NCBI RefSeq assembly: GCF_900167455.1
Contig: NZ_FUWJ01000002.1
Span: forward strand, 930,305-994,304
From: Enhydrobacter aerosaccus
GTDB taxonomy: Bacteria > Pseudomonadota > Alphaproteobacteria > Reyranellales > Reyranellaceae
Direction of reading: 5' to 3'
DNA length: 64,000 nucleotides
Shown here: positions 25,635-34,096 of the stretch, piece by piece
Numbering within the stretch: the first letter of the stretch is position 1
Layout of the letters: each line of letters starts with the position of its first letter
Made by a program: the position numbers and the translations under genes
Notes under the pieces: model-generated
The model's input: the letters and a program-made list of their open reading frames with translations, nothing else
Databases searched by the model: none
Told to the model about the DNA's origin: nothing

Positions 25635-26474
25635 ATGGCGCAACACGACAATCGGACGGCGCTCGTGACGGGTGCCACAGACGGGGTTGGTCGCCTCGTC
25701 GCCCGCCGGCTCGGCGCGGCGGGCTTTCGCGTCCTCGTGCATGGGCGCAATCGCGAGCGCGGCGAGGCGCTGGTACACGCCATCGAGCAAGAGGGAGGTC
25801 GCGCCGACTTTCTGGCTGCCGATTTCAGGGCGCTCGACGAGGTCCGCGCCCTGGCGAATGCCGTCATGGCCAGCACCGATCGGCTTCACCTGCTGATCAA
25901 CAATGCCGGCATCGGCACTGCCGGCGATGAAGCTGGACGGCAGACGAGCGCAGACGGCCATGAGCTGCGTTTTGCCGTCAATTATCTCGCCGGCTTCCTC
26001 CTGACGCATCGACTGCTTCCGCTGCTGAAGGCGAGCGCGCCAGCCCGCATCGTCAACGTCTCCTCGGCCGGACAACAGGCGATCGACTTTTCCGACGTCA
26101 TGCTGACGAAGCAGTACAGTGGGGTCAGAGCCTATTGCCAGAGCAAACTGGCGCAGATCATGTTCACCATCGATCTCGCCGCAGAACTCGAGGGCTCCGG
26201 CGTCATCGTCAATGCCCTGCATCCATCGACCTATATGGATACGACCATGGTGCGCCTATCCGGCGCCACGCCCATGAGTCGGGTCGAGGATGGCGCAGAG
26301 GCGATTCTCAATCTCGCTATCGGCGACGGCATCGCCGGCAGGAGTGGGCTTTACTTCAACGTCCTGCGCGAGGCGCGCGCCAATGCGCAAGCCTATGATG
26401 CAGAGGCACGCCGCCGGCTGCGCACGCTGAGCCTGCGCCTCACCGGCCTGGCGGCGAACGGCGTCAGAGCGTGA
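25635..26474 (+). CDS. SDR family oxidoreductase (retinol-dehydrogenase-like)
   Basis: 279 residues from the ATG at 25635 with GAGGAGGA upstream. TGATDGVG spans 12-19, NNAG 89-92, S143 is in VNVSS, and Y167 and K171 are in AYCQSK. The long Ser-Tyr spacing and the later [10 protein letters not shown] block resemble WW-domain-oxidoreductase or retinol-dehydrogenase-like SDRs. The substrate is unknown. Its 3' end overlaps the convergent SDR gene by 11 bases. Confidence 0.87.
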   Translation: MAQHDNRTALVTGATDGVGRLVARRLGAAGFRVLVHGRNRERGEALVHAIEQEGGRADFLAADFRALDEVRALANAVMASTDRLHLLINNAGIGTAGDEAGRQTSADGHELRFAVNYLAGFLLTHRLLPLLKASAPARIVNVSSAGQQAIDFSDVMLTKQYSGVRAYCQSKLAQIMFTIDLAAELEGSGVIVNALHPSTYMDTTMVRLSGATPMSRVEDGAEAILNLAIGDGIAGRSGLYFNVLREARANAQAYDAEARRRLRTLSLRLTGLAANGVRA

Positions 26475-27222
26475 CGCCGCCGTTGACGTGAATGGTCTGT
26501 CCGGTGACGTAGCTCGCGGCAGGCGAGCACAAAAAGGCTATGACGGCCGCCACTTCGGCCGGCGTGCCGTAACGTCCCATCGGGATCGATTCGCTGACTT
26601 TTGCCATGCGCTCGCGCGGGACGGCGGCATGGCCATCGGGATCCTTCTCGATGAAACCAGGGGCGACGCAATTCACCGTCACGCCCGATGGCGCCAGATC
26701 GGCGGCCAGCGCACGGGCGAGGGCCTCGATACCGGCCTTGGCCGCCGCGGTGGCAGGGAAGTTCATCAGGCCGCGCGCAAAGGCGTGAGCAACAAAGGAC
26801 GAGACGCCGATCATCCGGCCGCCATGGCCAGACTTCACCAGCCAGGGCTTCGCCGCCGTGGCAAGTTCGAAGAAGGCGGAGGTCATCGCCGCGAGGCTCG
26901 CATCCCAGGTCGGACGGTCGACCTGACCGATGGGTCGTCGATCGGCAAAGCCGGCATTGCTCACCACGACATCAAGGCGGCCGAACCGCTCGGCTGTCTT
27001 GTTCACCAGCCGCGTAACGATAGCCGGTTCCGCGACGTCACCCTCGAGCAGCAGGGCCTCGCCCCCGGCGTGGCGCACGGCGGCCGCGACCCTCTCGCCG
27101 CCCGCCTTGTTCCGACGCACATGGATCGCCACCGCCGTGCCAGGGCCCGCCAGCGCCCGCGCCGTGGCGGCGCCGATACCAGATGATGCGCCGGTGACGA
27201 GACAGACACGGGTGATCGACAT
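26464..27222 (-). CDS. SDR-fold protein with altered catalytic tetrad
   Basis: 252 residues. The nucleotide motif TGASSGIG (10-17) and SNAG (88-91) are intact, and the C-terminus ends [10 protein letters not shown], so the Rossmann fold and cofactor site look normal. In the catalytic tetrad, the Tyr of YxxxK is Thr158 (ATAAAK162) and the Asn usually seven residues after the conserved Trp is Met113. S141/S142 and K162 remain. The reading frame is clean, so this is not a pseudogene by frameshift. It may be a binding or structural SDR, or use a different proton donor. It overlaps the SDR on the other strand by 11 bases. Confidence 0.85.
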   Translation of the reverse strand: MSITRVCLVTGASSGIGAATARALAGPGTAVAIHVRRNKAGGERVAAAVRHAGGEALLLEGDVAEPAIVTRLVNKTAERFGRLDVVVSNAGFADRRPIGQVDRPTWDASLAAMTSAFFELATAAKPWLVKSGHGGRMIGVSSFVAHAFARGLMNFPATAAAKAGIEALARALAADLAPSGVTVNCVAPGFIEKDPDGHAAVPRERMAKVSESIPMGRYGTPAEVAAVIAFLCSPAASYVTGQTIHVNGGVTL

Positions 27223-27306
27223 TGCGCCTGGGATTTCCTTTCGACGGGTCCGAGCCCGGTCCGGGTTCTAGCATGTAAAGGATCCGATACGTCGAGCGAC
27301 CCGATT

Positions 27307-27960
27307 TCAGAGCGCCGCGCGGAAGGTGAGATTGATGCGCTGGCGACCGAGCAGCGGATGGGTTCCGTCCTTCACAGTGAGGACGCCATGATGGAACAGG
27401 CGGGATGGACCGCCCCAGACGACCACGTCGCCGTGTCGAAGCGGATAGCGTTTGACCGCGTCCTTACGCTTGACCCCGCCGAACTGAAAGGCCGCCGGCA
27501 GGCCAAGCGAGACCGAGACGATCGGCTGGGAGAAGTCGCGCTCGTCCTTGTCCTGATGCAACGACAGCCGGGCGCCCGGTAGATATCGATTGATGAGGCA
27601 GCTATCGGGCGCAAAGCCACCATAGCCAGCTTCGAGGGCCGCCTCCGCGGCAAGGACCCGGAAAACCGGCGGCATGGCCGGCCATGGCCTGCCGCTGTCG
27701 GGGTCCTGGCGGTCATAGCGATAGCCAGTCCGGTCGGTGACCCAACCTGCCCGACCGCAATTGGTCATGGCGACCGACATGACGTAGCCGCTCGGCGTGA
27801 CCATGCGCCGGAACGGCGCCTGCGCCGCGATGACATCCACCGCCGCCAGAAGTGCGGTCTCGTAAGGCAGGGCCTTGCCGTGCAGCAGCACGGCGCCCTC
27901 GGCGATCCCCTCACGAGCCGGAGCGCCATTCATGTCGATGCTATCGAACAGATCGTCCAC
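27307..27960 (-). CDS. alkB: AlkB-family Fe(II)/2-oxoglutarate dioxygenase
   Basis: 217 residues with a GTG start preceded by GAGGG. The iron motif is H135-Q-D137 plus H190/H191, and 2-oxoglutarate is held by R208-I-N-L-T-F-R214, the AlkB signature. INRYLPGARLSLHQDKDE is close to canonical AlkB. It demethylates 1-methyladenine and 3-methylcytosine in DNA or RNA. No ada regulon gene is adjacent; the MarR gene lies just upstream on the same strand (18 bases), so the two may share a transcript. Confidence 0.93.
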   Translation of the reverse strand: MDDLFDSIDMNGAPAREGIAEGAVLLHGKALPYETALLAAVDVIAAQAPFRRMVTPSGYVMSVAMTNCGRAGWVTDRTGYRYDRQDPDSGRPWPAMPPVFRVLAAEAALEAGYGGFAPDSCLINRYLPGARLSLHQDKDERDFSQPIVSVSLGLPAAFQFGGVKRKDAVKRYPLRHGDVVVWGGPSRLFHHGVLTVKDGTHPLLGRQRINLTFRAAL

Positions 27961-27978
27961 GCGCGCGGCCCTCGAATC

Positions 27979-28485
27979 CTAGCTTTTCCCTTCAGACGTG
28001 CCCGACTCGAACACCTTGAGATAACGGCTGAGCAGGGCATCGAGCGCCACCCTGTCCTGCTTCGACAGGCCCTCGATGAGCCTGGCCTGAGTGGCAACGT
28101 GCGCCGTTACCGTGGCGTCAATGACTGCGAACCCCTTCTCCGTCAGGGCGATCAGGACACTCCGGCCGTCTTCGGGATTTTGCCGGCGCTCGACGAGACC
28201 GGCCTTCTCCAACTGGTCGATGCGATTGGTCAGCGTTCCAGACGTGATCATCATCGTGCCCAGCAGATCGCCGGGTGACAGGCTGTAGGGTCGGCCGGAC
28301 CGACGCAAGGTGGCCAACACGTCGAAGCTTGCCGCGGTCAGCCCGTGCGCGGCAAAGGTCTTCTCCATCCCCCGGCCGAGATGATGGGACAGGCGGTTGA
28401 TGCGCCCGATCAGCCCCATCGGTGCGACATCGAGATCCGGCCGCTCCCGATGCCATTGCGCCAGGATATCGTCGACACGATCCAT
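27979..28485 (-). CDS. MarR family transcriptional regulator
   Basis: 168 residues. The winged helix is recognisable: FDVLATLRRSG, LLGTMMITSGTLTNRIDQLEKAGLVERR and the wing NPEDGRSVLIALTEKG (about 53-125). Flanking helices form the dimer and ligand pocket. It is divergent from the EamA exporter, with two near-identical palindromes between the starts. These suggest that it represses the exporter and itself until an inducer binds. AlkB follows downstream. Confidence 0.92.
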   Translation of the reverse strand: MDRVDDILAQWHRERPDLDVAPMGLIGRINRLSHHLGRGMEKTFAAHGLTAASFDVLATLRRSGRPYSLSPGDLLGTMMITSGTLTNRIDQLEKAGLVERRQNPEDGRSVLIALTEKGFAVIDATVTAHVATQARLIEGLSKQDRVALDALLSRYLKVFESGTSEGKS

Positions 28486-28505
28486 GGCGCATCGTGATCC
28501 GCGAT

Positions 28506-28550
28506 TATCTTGACGTCAAGATAGGCGCCACTTATCTTGACGTCGAGAAA
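28506..28550. promoter_or_regulatory. Double MarR operator overlapping the EamA promoter
   Basis: A perfect 18-bp palindrome TATCTTGACGTCAAGATA occupies 28506-28523. A second copy with two mismatches in the right half lies at 28533-28550. Centres are 27 bp apart. On the plus strand TTGACG (28510-28515) in site 1 and TATCTT (28533-28538) in site 2 are spaced by 17 bases, forming a promoter that dimers on both sites would cover. Confidence 0.75.
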
Positions 28551-28563
28551 TCTTGGAAGGCCG

Positions 28564-29433
28564 ATGACACGCGACGTCGACTATCTCCTCACGGCTATCG
28601 CGCCGGCCGTATGGGGAAGCACCTACCTCGTAACCACACAGTTTCTGCCGCAAGGCTATCCGCTGACGGTCTCCATGTTGCGGGCGCTGCCGGCGGGCTT
28701 GCTGCTCCTGCTGGCGGTCCGGCAACTGCCGCACGGAGCTTGGTGGTCCCGAGTTTTCGTCCTGGGCGCCCTCAACTTCTCGATCTTCTGGGCAATGCTG
28801 TTCGTGGCGGCCTACCGTTTGCCCGGCGGGGTTGCGGCGACGGTAGGAGCGATCCAGCCGTTGATCGTCCTCCTGCTGGCCCGCTTGCTGTTGGGATCAC
28901 GCATTCATCCCCTCGCCGTCTTCGCCTCGTTCGCCGGGGTGGCCGGCGTCGCGCTGCTGATCCTGACACCCTCCGCCACGCTCGATCCGATCGGCATCGC
29001 TGCCGGCCTGGCAGGCGCCGTGTCGATGGCCGCAGGAACCGTCCTGACGAGTCGCTGGCGTCCACCGGTTTCGTCACTGACTTTCACAGCCTGGCAACTG
29101 ACGGCTGGCGGCATGCTGCTGCTGCCGGCGGTCCTGTGGCTCGAACCGACGCTGCCGCCTCTCACATCCGCCAACCTCGCGGGCTTCGCCTATCTCGGTC
29201 TGATTGGCGCCGCGTTTACCTATTATCTCTGGTTCCGCGGCATCGGCCGATTGGAGCCTGCGACCGTCTCGCCGCTCGCCCTGCTCAGTCCGGTCACGGC
29301 CGTGATTCTCGGCTGGGCTTTCCTGGCCCAGAGTCTGACGCCGATGCAGATCGCCGGCATGATCCTCGTGCTGGGCAGCGTCTGGTTGAGCCAGCGCGCG
29401 CAATCGCCTGTTGCAGCCCGCCGAGCGTCATGA
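28564..29433 (+). CDS. EamA/DMT family exporter (MarR-linked)
   Basis: 289 residues with about ten membrane helices in two EamA repeats (about 10-135 and 145-285). PAVWGSTYLVTTQFLP opens the first repeat, and the second ends VLGWAFLAQSLTPMQIAGMILVLGS-like. These carriers move amino acids, metabolites or drugs across the inner membrane. The ATG at 28564 follows GGAAGG. The divergent MarR gene and its double operator suggest substrate-induced export. The end overlaps the convergent dehalogenase-like gene by six bases. Confidence 0.92.
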   Translation: MTRDVDYLLTAIAPAVWGSTYLVTTQFLPQGYPLTVSMLRALPAGLLLLLAVRQLPHGAWWSRVFVLGALNFSIFWAMLFVAAYRLPGGVAATVGAIQPLIVLLLARLLLGSRIHPLAVFASFAGVAGVALLILTPSATLDPIGIAAGLAGAVSMAAGTVLTSRWRPPVSSLTFTAWQLTAGGMLLLPAVLWLEPTLPPLTSANLAGFAYLGLIGAAFTYYLWFRGIGRLEPATVSPLALLSPVTAVILGWAFLAQSLTPMQIAGMILVLGSVWLSQRAQSPVAARRAS

Positions 29434-30135
29434 GGACCAGGGCGACGTGCTGAACAGCCTCGCGACATGGTCCAGCGACGGGAACGTCTCGTCCGAGACA
29501 TAGTCCGCGAGCGGCTTGCGCCCCGTGCCTCGGTCGATCCAGACCGCGCGAAAACCGATATCGCGCGCCGCCACCAAATCGAGATGCGGACTGGCGCAGA
29601 TATGGACGACGTCGTCCTTTGTGACGCCGAGCGCCCGATGAGCATAGGCAAAGATCTGGCGGCTGGGCTTGTAGGCCTGCGCCTGCTGCGCCGTGATCAC
29701 CCGGTCGATATGCCCACCCATCTGCGCGACGTTGCCGGCGATGATGTCGTCATCCGTATTTGAGATGATGCAGAGCCTGAACCCTTGCTGCCTGAGCGCA
29801 CCGAGCGTCTCCACGACTTCGGGAAACGGCGGCATGCGCGAAATACTCCCGGTGAGGATCTCGATATCCTCGGGTGCATAGGCAAGCTTCAATTCCTCCA
29901 TTGCCATCTGGAGCGCAGATCCCGCGACATCCTTGAACGACCGGTGCGGCTTCTCGCTTTCCAGTTCGTGCTCGTACCTGTCGTACACCTGGATCAAGGT
30001 CGCAGCGTCGACCGTCGAACCGGCATGCTTGACGAGAATCCTGTCGACAGCCGCGAGGAGACCTTCGTCCCACTGGATGAGCGTGCCATAGCAATCGAAG
30101 GTCAGCCAGCGCGGCTTCGGACCGGATAGGGGCAT
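29428..30135 (-). CDS. Haloacid dehalogenase type II-like hydrolase
   Basis: 235 residues. Nucleophile D14 is in LTFDCYGTL, motif II is ISNTDDD, the Lys is in AYKPSRQIF, and motif III reads ASPHLDLVAARDIGF, the type II L-2-haloacid dehalogenase pattern. It would hydrolyse 2-haloalkanoic acids or a related substrate through an aspartyl ester. The cap is the helical subclass I type. The active-site Arg/aromatic specificity residues were not aligned in detail, so phosphatase activity is an alternative. Confidence 0.85.
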   Translation of the reverse strand: MPLSGPKPRWLTFDCYGTLIQWDEGLLAAVDRILVKHAGSTVDAATLIQVYDRYEHELESEKPHRSFKDVAGSALQMAMEELKLAYAPEDIEILTGSISRMPPFPEVVETLGALRQQGFRLCIISNTDDDIIAGNVAQMGGHIDRVITAQQAQAYKPSRQIFAYAHRALGVTKDDVVHICASPHLDLVAARDIGFRAVWIDRGTGRKPLADYVSDETFPSLDHVARLFSTSPWSS

Positions 30136-30250
30136 TCACGCTCTCCTAGCGACGTCGGATCTTGTCTCGCTGTAGAGCTTGGCGATATCGGCTGCAATCG
30201 CCTTTATATTTGTAGGCACACACCTCTCCGCATAGAGACTGGACAGGCGA

Positions 30251-30862
30251 ATGACCAAGGTCGATTTCAAGAAGGACCGCAAGGACCTTTACGCACCACC
30301 GCGCAATGCCTTCTCGCTTGTGAAGGTGCCGGCCATGACTTTTCTGATGGTGGACGGCCAGGGCGATCCGAACACGGCACCAGCCTACAGGGAGGCGGTC
30401 GAAGCTCTCTATGCGGTGTCGTACGGCGTGAAGTTCGCCAGCAAGAGAATGCTCGATCGCGATTATGTCGTCGCGCCTCTCGAAGGACTGTGGTCGGCAA
30501 GGGACTGGTCGGCCTTCACGCGCCGGGCCAAGGACGAATGGCACTGGACCATGATGATCCGCCAACCCGACTGGATCACGGACGCGATGATCGAGGCCGC
30601 GCTCGAAGCGGCACAGGCAAAGAGAAGGACATCCGCGCTTTCCCTACTGCGTCACGAGACCTTCGAGGAGGGCCGCTGCGTGCAGATCCTGCATGTCGGC
30701 TCGTACGACGACGAAGCGCCCGTCCTCGCCCGACTCCACGACGAATTCCTGCCGCAGCACGGCCTCTCACCAACCGGCCGTCATCACGAGATTTATCTCA
30801 GCGATCCCCGCAAGACCGCGCCGGCCAAGCTCCGGACGATCCTGCGACAGCCTGTTCTGTAG
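30251..30862 (+). CDS. GyrI-like small-molecule-binding protein
   Basis: 203 residues. The start KVDFKKDRKDLYAPPRN is typical of the stand-alone GyrI-like family, and VPAMTFLMVDGQGDPN is its first strand and loop. HEIYLSDPRKTAPAKLRTILRQPV closes the domain. These proteins bind or hydrolyse hydrophobic small molecules and lack the DNA-binding part of AraC/Rob relatives. An ArsR-SRPBCC pair follows on the same strand, separated by its own promoter. Confidence 0.85.
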   Translation: MTKVDFKKDRKDLYAPPRNAFSLVKVPAMTFLMVDGQGDPNTAPAYREAVEALYAVSYGVKFASKRMLDRDYVVAPLEGLWSARDWSAFTRRAKDEWHWTMMIRQPDWITDAMIEAALEAAQAKRRTSALSLLRHETFEEGRCVQILHVGSYDDEAPVLARLHDEFLPQHGLSPTGRHHEIYLSDPRKTAPAKLRTILRQPVL

Positions 30863-30864
30863 TA

Positions 30865-30893
30865 TTGACTTAATTAAGTACATCTTACATTAT
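30865..30893 (+). promoter_or_regulatory. ArsR promoter with overlapping palindromic operator
   Basis: TTGACT (30865-30870) and CATTAT (30888-30893) are 17 bases apart. A perfect 12-bp palindrome ACTTAATTAAGT (30868-30879) overlaps the -35 and spacer, a fitting place for an autorepressor site. The ATG of the ArsR gene is only seven bases after the -10, so transcription may begin at or next to the start codon. Confidence 0.6.
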
Positions 30894-30899
30894 CGCCAG

Positions 30900-31196
30900 A
30901 TGGACAGCCTCGCCGCGCTTGCCGATCCCACCCGTCGGCGCATCGTCGAGATATTGGCGCGGGGGCCGCTTTCATCGGGACAGATCGCGGCGCGTTTTGA
31001 CATCACGCCGCCGGCGGTCTCGCAGCACTTGAAGACACTGAAGGCCGCCAAGCTGGTGCGCGCGCGCGCGGAGGCACAGCGCCGGATCTACGAGCTCGAT
31101 CGCGAGGGCGTAGAAGCGCTCGCGGGCTGGGTGAACGATCTGCGACGGTTCTGGTCAGGGAAGTTCGACGCGCTGGAGTCAGCGCTGCGCCGATGA
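30900..31196 (+). CDS. ArsR-family transcriptional regulator (SRPBCC-linked)
   Basis: 98 residues. A winged helix is clear: MDSLAALADPTRRRIVEIL, then QIAARFDITPPAVSQHLKTLKAAKLV and the wing RAEAQRRIYELD. It has no metal-binding Cys, so it is of the SdpR-like, non-metal class that usually sits before an AHSA1/SRPBCC gene. The ATG at 30900 has no Shine-Dalgarno sequence and lies seven bases after a -10 element. A longer in-frame start upstream would run through the GyrI-like gene and the promoter, so it was rejected. Confidence 0.88.
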   Translation: MDSLAALADPTRRRIVEILARGPLSSGQIAARFDITPPAVSQHLKTLKAAKLVRARAEAQRRIYELDREGVEALAGWVNDLRRFWSGKFDALESALRR

Positions 31197-31229
31197 GCCG
31201 GCGCAAGGATTGACTGTCGGAGGTGAGCG

Positions 31230-31739
31230 ATGAGCGAGAAAGGCGAAGCATCGACCGTGCCCTGCCTGACTTTCAGGCGCGCACTGCCAGGCCCGGTCGA
31301 GAAAGTCTGGGCGTACCTGACCGACACGCGCCTGCTGCCGGCGTGGTTTGGTGAGGACAGCAGCATCGAGCCGCGCCAGGGCGGCAAGGTCCGGCTGATG
31401 GGCGGTCATATCCGCGGAGTCGTCACGCAATGGCAGCCGCCGAAGAAGCTCGTCTATACCTGGAATGTCTTCGACGCCGGCGATGGCGCGGATGCCGTAT
31501 CCGCCTATCCCGAATCCTACCCCACCTTCGAACTCGAGCCGCGCGCCTCGGACGTCCTGCTCACCTTCAGGCACTTCCCGATTCTCGACCGCTTCGTGCC
31601 GCAAAGCGCGATGGGCTGGCACACGATGCTCGATATGCTGAGTGCCGGCCTGCGCGGGGATCCGACCGGCGACCGCGCCACCTACAGGCAACGCAACGCC
31701 GCTCTTTATGGTGTCGATCTCGACAATCTGGCTCGGTGA
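31230..31739 (+). CDS. SRPBCC/AHSA1-family protein
   Basis: 169 residues forming a START-like helix-grip fold: FRRALPGPVEKVWAYLTDTRLLPAWFG at the N-terminus, a beta-sheet with GGHIRGVVTQWQPPKKLVYTW, and a C-terminal helix with GWHTMLDMLSAGLRG. Such proteins bind hydrophobic ligands. It lies 33 bases after the ArsR gene with GGAGGT upstream, so the two form a two-gene operon controlled by the ArsR palindrome. Confidence 0.9.
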   Translation: MSEKGEASTVPCLTFRRALPGPVEKVWAYLTDTRLLPAWFGEDSSIEPRQGGKVRLMGGHIRGVVTQWQPPKKLVYTWNVFDAGDGADAVSAYPESYPTFELEPRASDVLLTFRHFPILDRFVPQSAMGWHTMLDMLSAGLRGDPTGDRATYRQRNAALYGVDLDNLAR

Positions 31740-31772
31740 GCGACAGAGACGCTCCAGTCGTTGCCGGGAGTT

Positions 31773-32651
31773 CTAGGCCGGGAGCAGGTTCTCGACCATG
31801 AAATCCACGAAGGCCCGCAACTTCGGGGACAAATGCCGGCTGGAAGGCCAGAGCAGCCGGAACGTTCCTTCATGATCAACGTAATCGTCGAGTACGCTGA
31901 TCAGCGTGCCGACATCGAGTTGGTGTCGGATGGCGAAGTCCGGCAGGCAAGCGATTCCCAACCCCTGCTCCACCATGTAGATCAACGGCTCGACGGTGTT
32001 CGCCACCGCCGTCATCGGCAAGTCGATATTCCTCAGCTGGCGCAGCGGCCATGCCTCGAGCTTGCCGTTGGTCGCATAGCGATGCTGCAGGCAGGCATGC
32101 ACCTTGAGATCCCGCGGTCGTCGCGGCATCCCTCTGGCGGCGAAATAGGCGGATGAACCGACGATGCGATGACGGAATGTTCCCACCGCCCGCGTCATCA
32201 GTCGGGAATCGGTCGCGACCGCCGATCGCACCACGCAATCGAAACCTTCATCGATGACGTCGACCAGCCGGTCGGTGAAGTCGAGATCGAGCTCGATGTC
32301 GGGATAGGCACGCATGAAGGCGCTGAGCGTCGGCATCATCAGCATGCCGACCAGAGGCAGACTGACGCGCAGCTTGCCGCGCGGCGCCTCGCGCGTCTGC
32401 GCCAGCTCGAGTTCGGCCGCCTCGATCTCGCAGAAGATCCGCCGGCACCGTTCGAGAAACAGGGCGCCTTCGGGCGTCAGCGTGACGGTGCGCGTCGACC
32501 GATGGAACAGCCGCACGCCGAGCCGCCCTTCCAGCCGCGCGATCGTCTTGCCGACCGCCGATGACGAAACGCCCAACCGTCGTCCTGCGACCGTGAAGCT
32601 GCGAGCATCTGCGGCCTGAACGAAGGCGCCGAGCGCTCCCAGGTTCTCCAT
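31773..32651 (-). CDS. LysR family transcriptional regulator
   Basis: 292 residues from the ATG at 32651 with GAGGTG upstream. The N-terminal winged helix carries FTVAGRRLGVSSSAVGKTIARLE (about 18-40) and FHRSTRTVTLTPEG. The rest is the periplasmic-binding-like effector domain. It belongs to the CrgA/PA-type group by the GTFRHRIVGSSAYFAARG segment. It is divergent from the MFS and serine hydrolase genes, with palindromes between. It probably regulates the MFS gene in response to an unknown ligand. Confidence 0.92.
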   Translation of the reverse strand: MENLGALGAFVQAADARSFTVAGRRLGVSSSAVGKTIARLEGRLGVRLFHRSTRTVTLTPEGALFLERCRRIFCEIEAAELELAQTREAPRGKLRVSLPLVGMLMMPTLSAFMRAYPDIELDLDFTDRLVDVIDEGFDCVVRSAVATDSRLMTRAVGTFRHRIVGSSAYFAARGMPRRPRDLKVHACLQHRYATNGKLEAWPLRQLRNIDLPMTAVANTVEPLIYMVEQGLGIACLPDFAIRHQLDVGTLISVLDDYVDHEGTFRLLWPSSRHLSPKLRAFVDFMVENLLPA

Positions 32652-32668
32652 CGATGCACCTCGAGTCT

Positions 32669-32716
32669 GGACGTCGACGTCCGATGTGTTTGGAACTCTA
32701 GCCAAATTCTCCAAAC
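32669..32716. promoter_or_regulatory. Candidate LysR operator region
   Basis: The intergenic stretch contains a perfect 14-bp palindrome GGACGTCGACGTCC (32669-32682) and an interrupted repeat. In the latter, TTTGG (32689-32693) pairs with CCAAA (32702-32706), and GTTTGG (32688-32693) can also pair with CCAAAC (32711-32716). Both sit just upstream of the LysR start, where autoregulatory and activator sites are usual. Confidence 0.45.
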
Positions 32717-32814
32717 CGACGCGCAAAATTACCTTGCCCGACAACGAGGTAACCGAGCCGGTCCGTTCCCAAGGCCTCGGTCACCGCTCCCCTCTGTTCA
32801 GGATTGGCATCCGC

Positions 32815-34059
32815 ATGGCATGCATCACGACAACTCTCGACACGGACGCGAAATGCACCGAAGCCCCGGCCGGCAGCGAGACGCTTCTGCACGACTCACT
32901 CCCCCTTCCTGGCCTGCTCGCACTGGCAATGGCCGCTTTCATCACCGTCCTTACCGAAGCGCTGCCGGCCGGCCTCCTGCCGCAGATGAGCAGTGCCCTC
33001 GGCCGGTCCGAGGCGCTGATCGGTCAGCTCGTGACCGCCTACGCCATCGGCAGCTTGTCGACCGCGATTCCGCTCACCGTTGCGACGCAAGGGTGGCGCC
33101 GCCGGCCACTGCTGCTTGTCGCCATCGGCGGCTTCGCCATCGTCAATACGATCACCTCCCTTTCGACCGACTATGCGCTCACGCTCGGCGCGCGATTCGT
33201 GGCCGGCGTCTTCGCGGGACTGCTCTGGGCACTGGTGGCCGGCTATGCGGCGCGAATGGTCGCCGAGCCGCTCAAAGGACGTGCGATCGCCGTCACCATG
33301 GTCGGCATTCCGATCGCCTTGTCGCTCGGCATTCCCGCCGGAACCCTGCTCGGCGCCATCGCGGGCTGGCGAGTCACGTTCGGCCTCATGACCCTCCTGA
33401 CCATCGTGTTGATCGGATGGATTCTCGCTGCGGTGCCGGACTTTCCCGGACAGGCGGCGGACAAACGCTTGCCGATGCCGAAGGTCTTCTTGATGCCCGG
33501 CATCCGCTCGGTGCTCGCCGTCACGCTCACCTTCGTGCTCGCGCACAATATCCTCTACACCTATATCGCGCCTTTCATCGCCCTGGCGGGTATTGGCGAC
33601 CACCTCGATTTCGCATTGCTCATCTTCGGCCTGTCGAGCCTCGCGAGCATCTGGGTTACCGGCCTGTTGATCGACCGCCTCCTGCGCGAGCTGGTTCTCG
33701 GCAGCATCGGGCTGTTCGCGCTCGCCGCCCTGGCACTCGGCATGTGGGGAGACCTTGCAGCGATTACCTACGCCGGGATCGGCCTCTGGGGCCTGGCCTA
33801 TGGCGGCGCGGCGACCCTCTTCCAGACTGCCTCGGCCAAGACGGCCGGCGATGCGGCCGATGTCGCACAATCGATGATCGTTACCGTCTGGAACCTCGCC
33901 ATCGCGGGAGGGGGGATGTGTGGCGGTCTTATGCTGGAAACATTCGGCGCCGCTTCCTTTCCATGGGCGCTCATCCTTCTGTTGCTTCCGAGCCTGGCGA
34001 TCGCCTGGCGCGCCCGGAACCACGGCTTCCCGCCGACGAGCCGGCGATCGGCCGGCTGA
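32815..34059 (+). CDS. MFS transporter (AraJ/NepI-like)
   Basis: 414 residues from the ATG at 32815, with about twelve membrane helices. Typical features are TEALPAGLLPQMS near helix 1, AYAIGSLSTAIPL, and GAIAGWRVTFGLM after helix 5, which resemble sugar/nucleoside or drug exporters of the AraJ group. It is the first gene downstream of the LysR intergenic region, and the serine hydrolase begins 37 bases after its stop. The two probably form one LysR-controlled unit. The substrate is unknown. Confidence 0.88.
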   Translation: MACITTTLDTDAKCTEAPAGSETLLHDSLPLPGLLALAMAAFITVLTEALPAGLLPQMSSALGRSEALIGQLVTAYAIGSLSTAIPLTVATQGWRRRPLLLVAIGGFAIVNTITSLSTDYALTLGARFVAGVFAGLLWALVAGYAARMVAEPLKGRAIAVTMVGIPIALSLGIPAGTLLGAIAGWRVTFGLMTLLTIVLIGWILAAVPDFPGQAADKRLPMPKVFLMPGIRSVLAVTLTFVLAHNILYTYIAPFIALAGIGDHLDFALLIFGLSSLASIWVTGLLIDRLLRELVLGSIGLFALAALALGMWGDLAAITYAGIGLWGLAYGGAATLFQTASAKTAGDAADVAQSMIVTVWNLAIAGGGMCGGLMLETFGAASFPWALILLLLPSLAIAWRARNHGFPPTSRRSAG

Positions 34060-34096
34060 TCGTCCTCCCAATCCACCACCGAGAAGGTTCCTCCTC

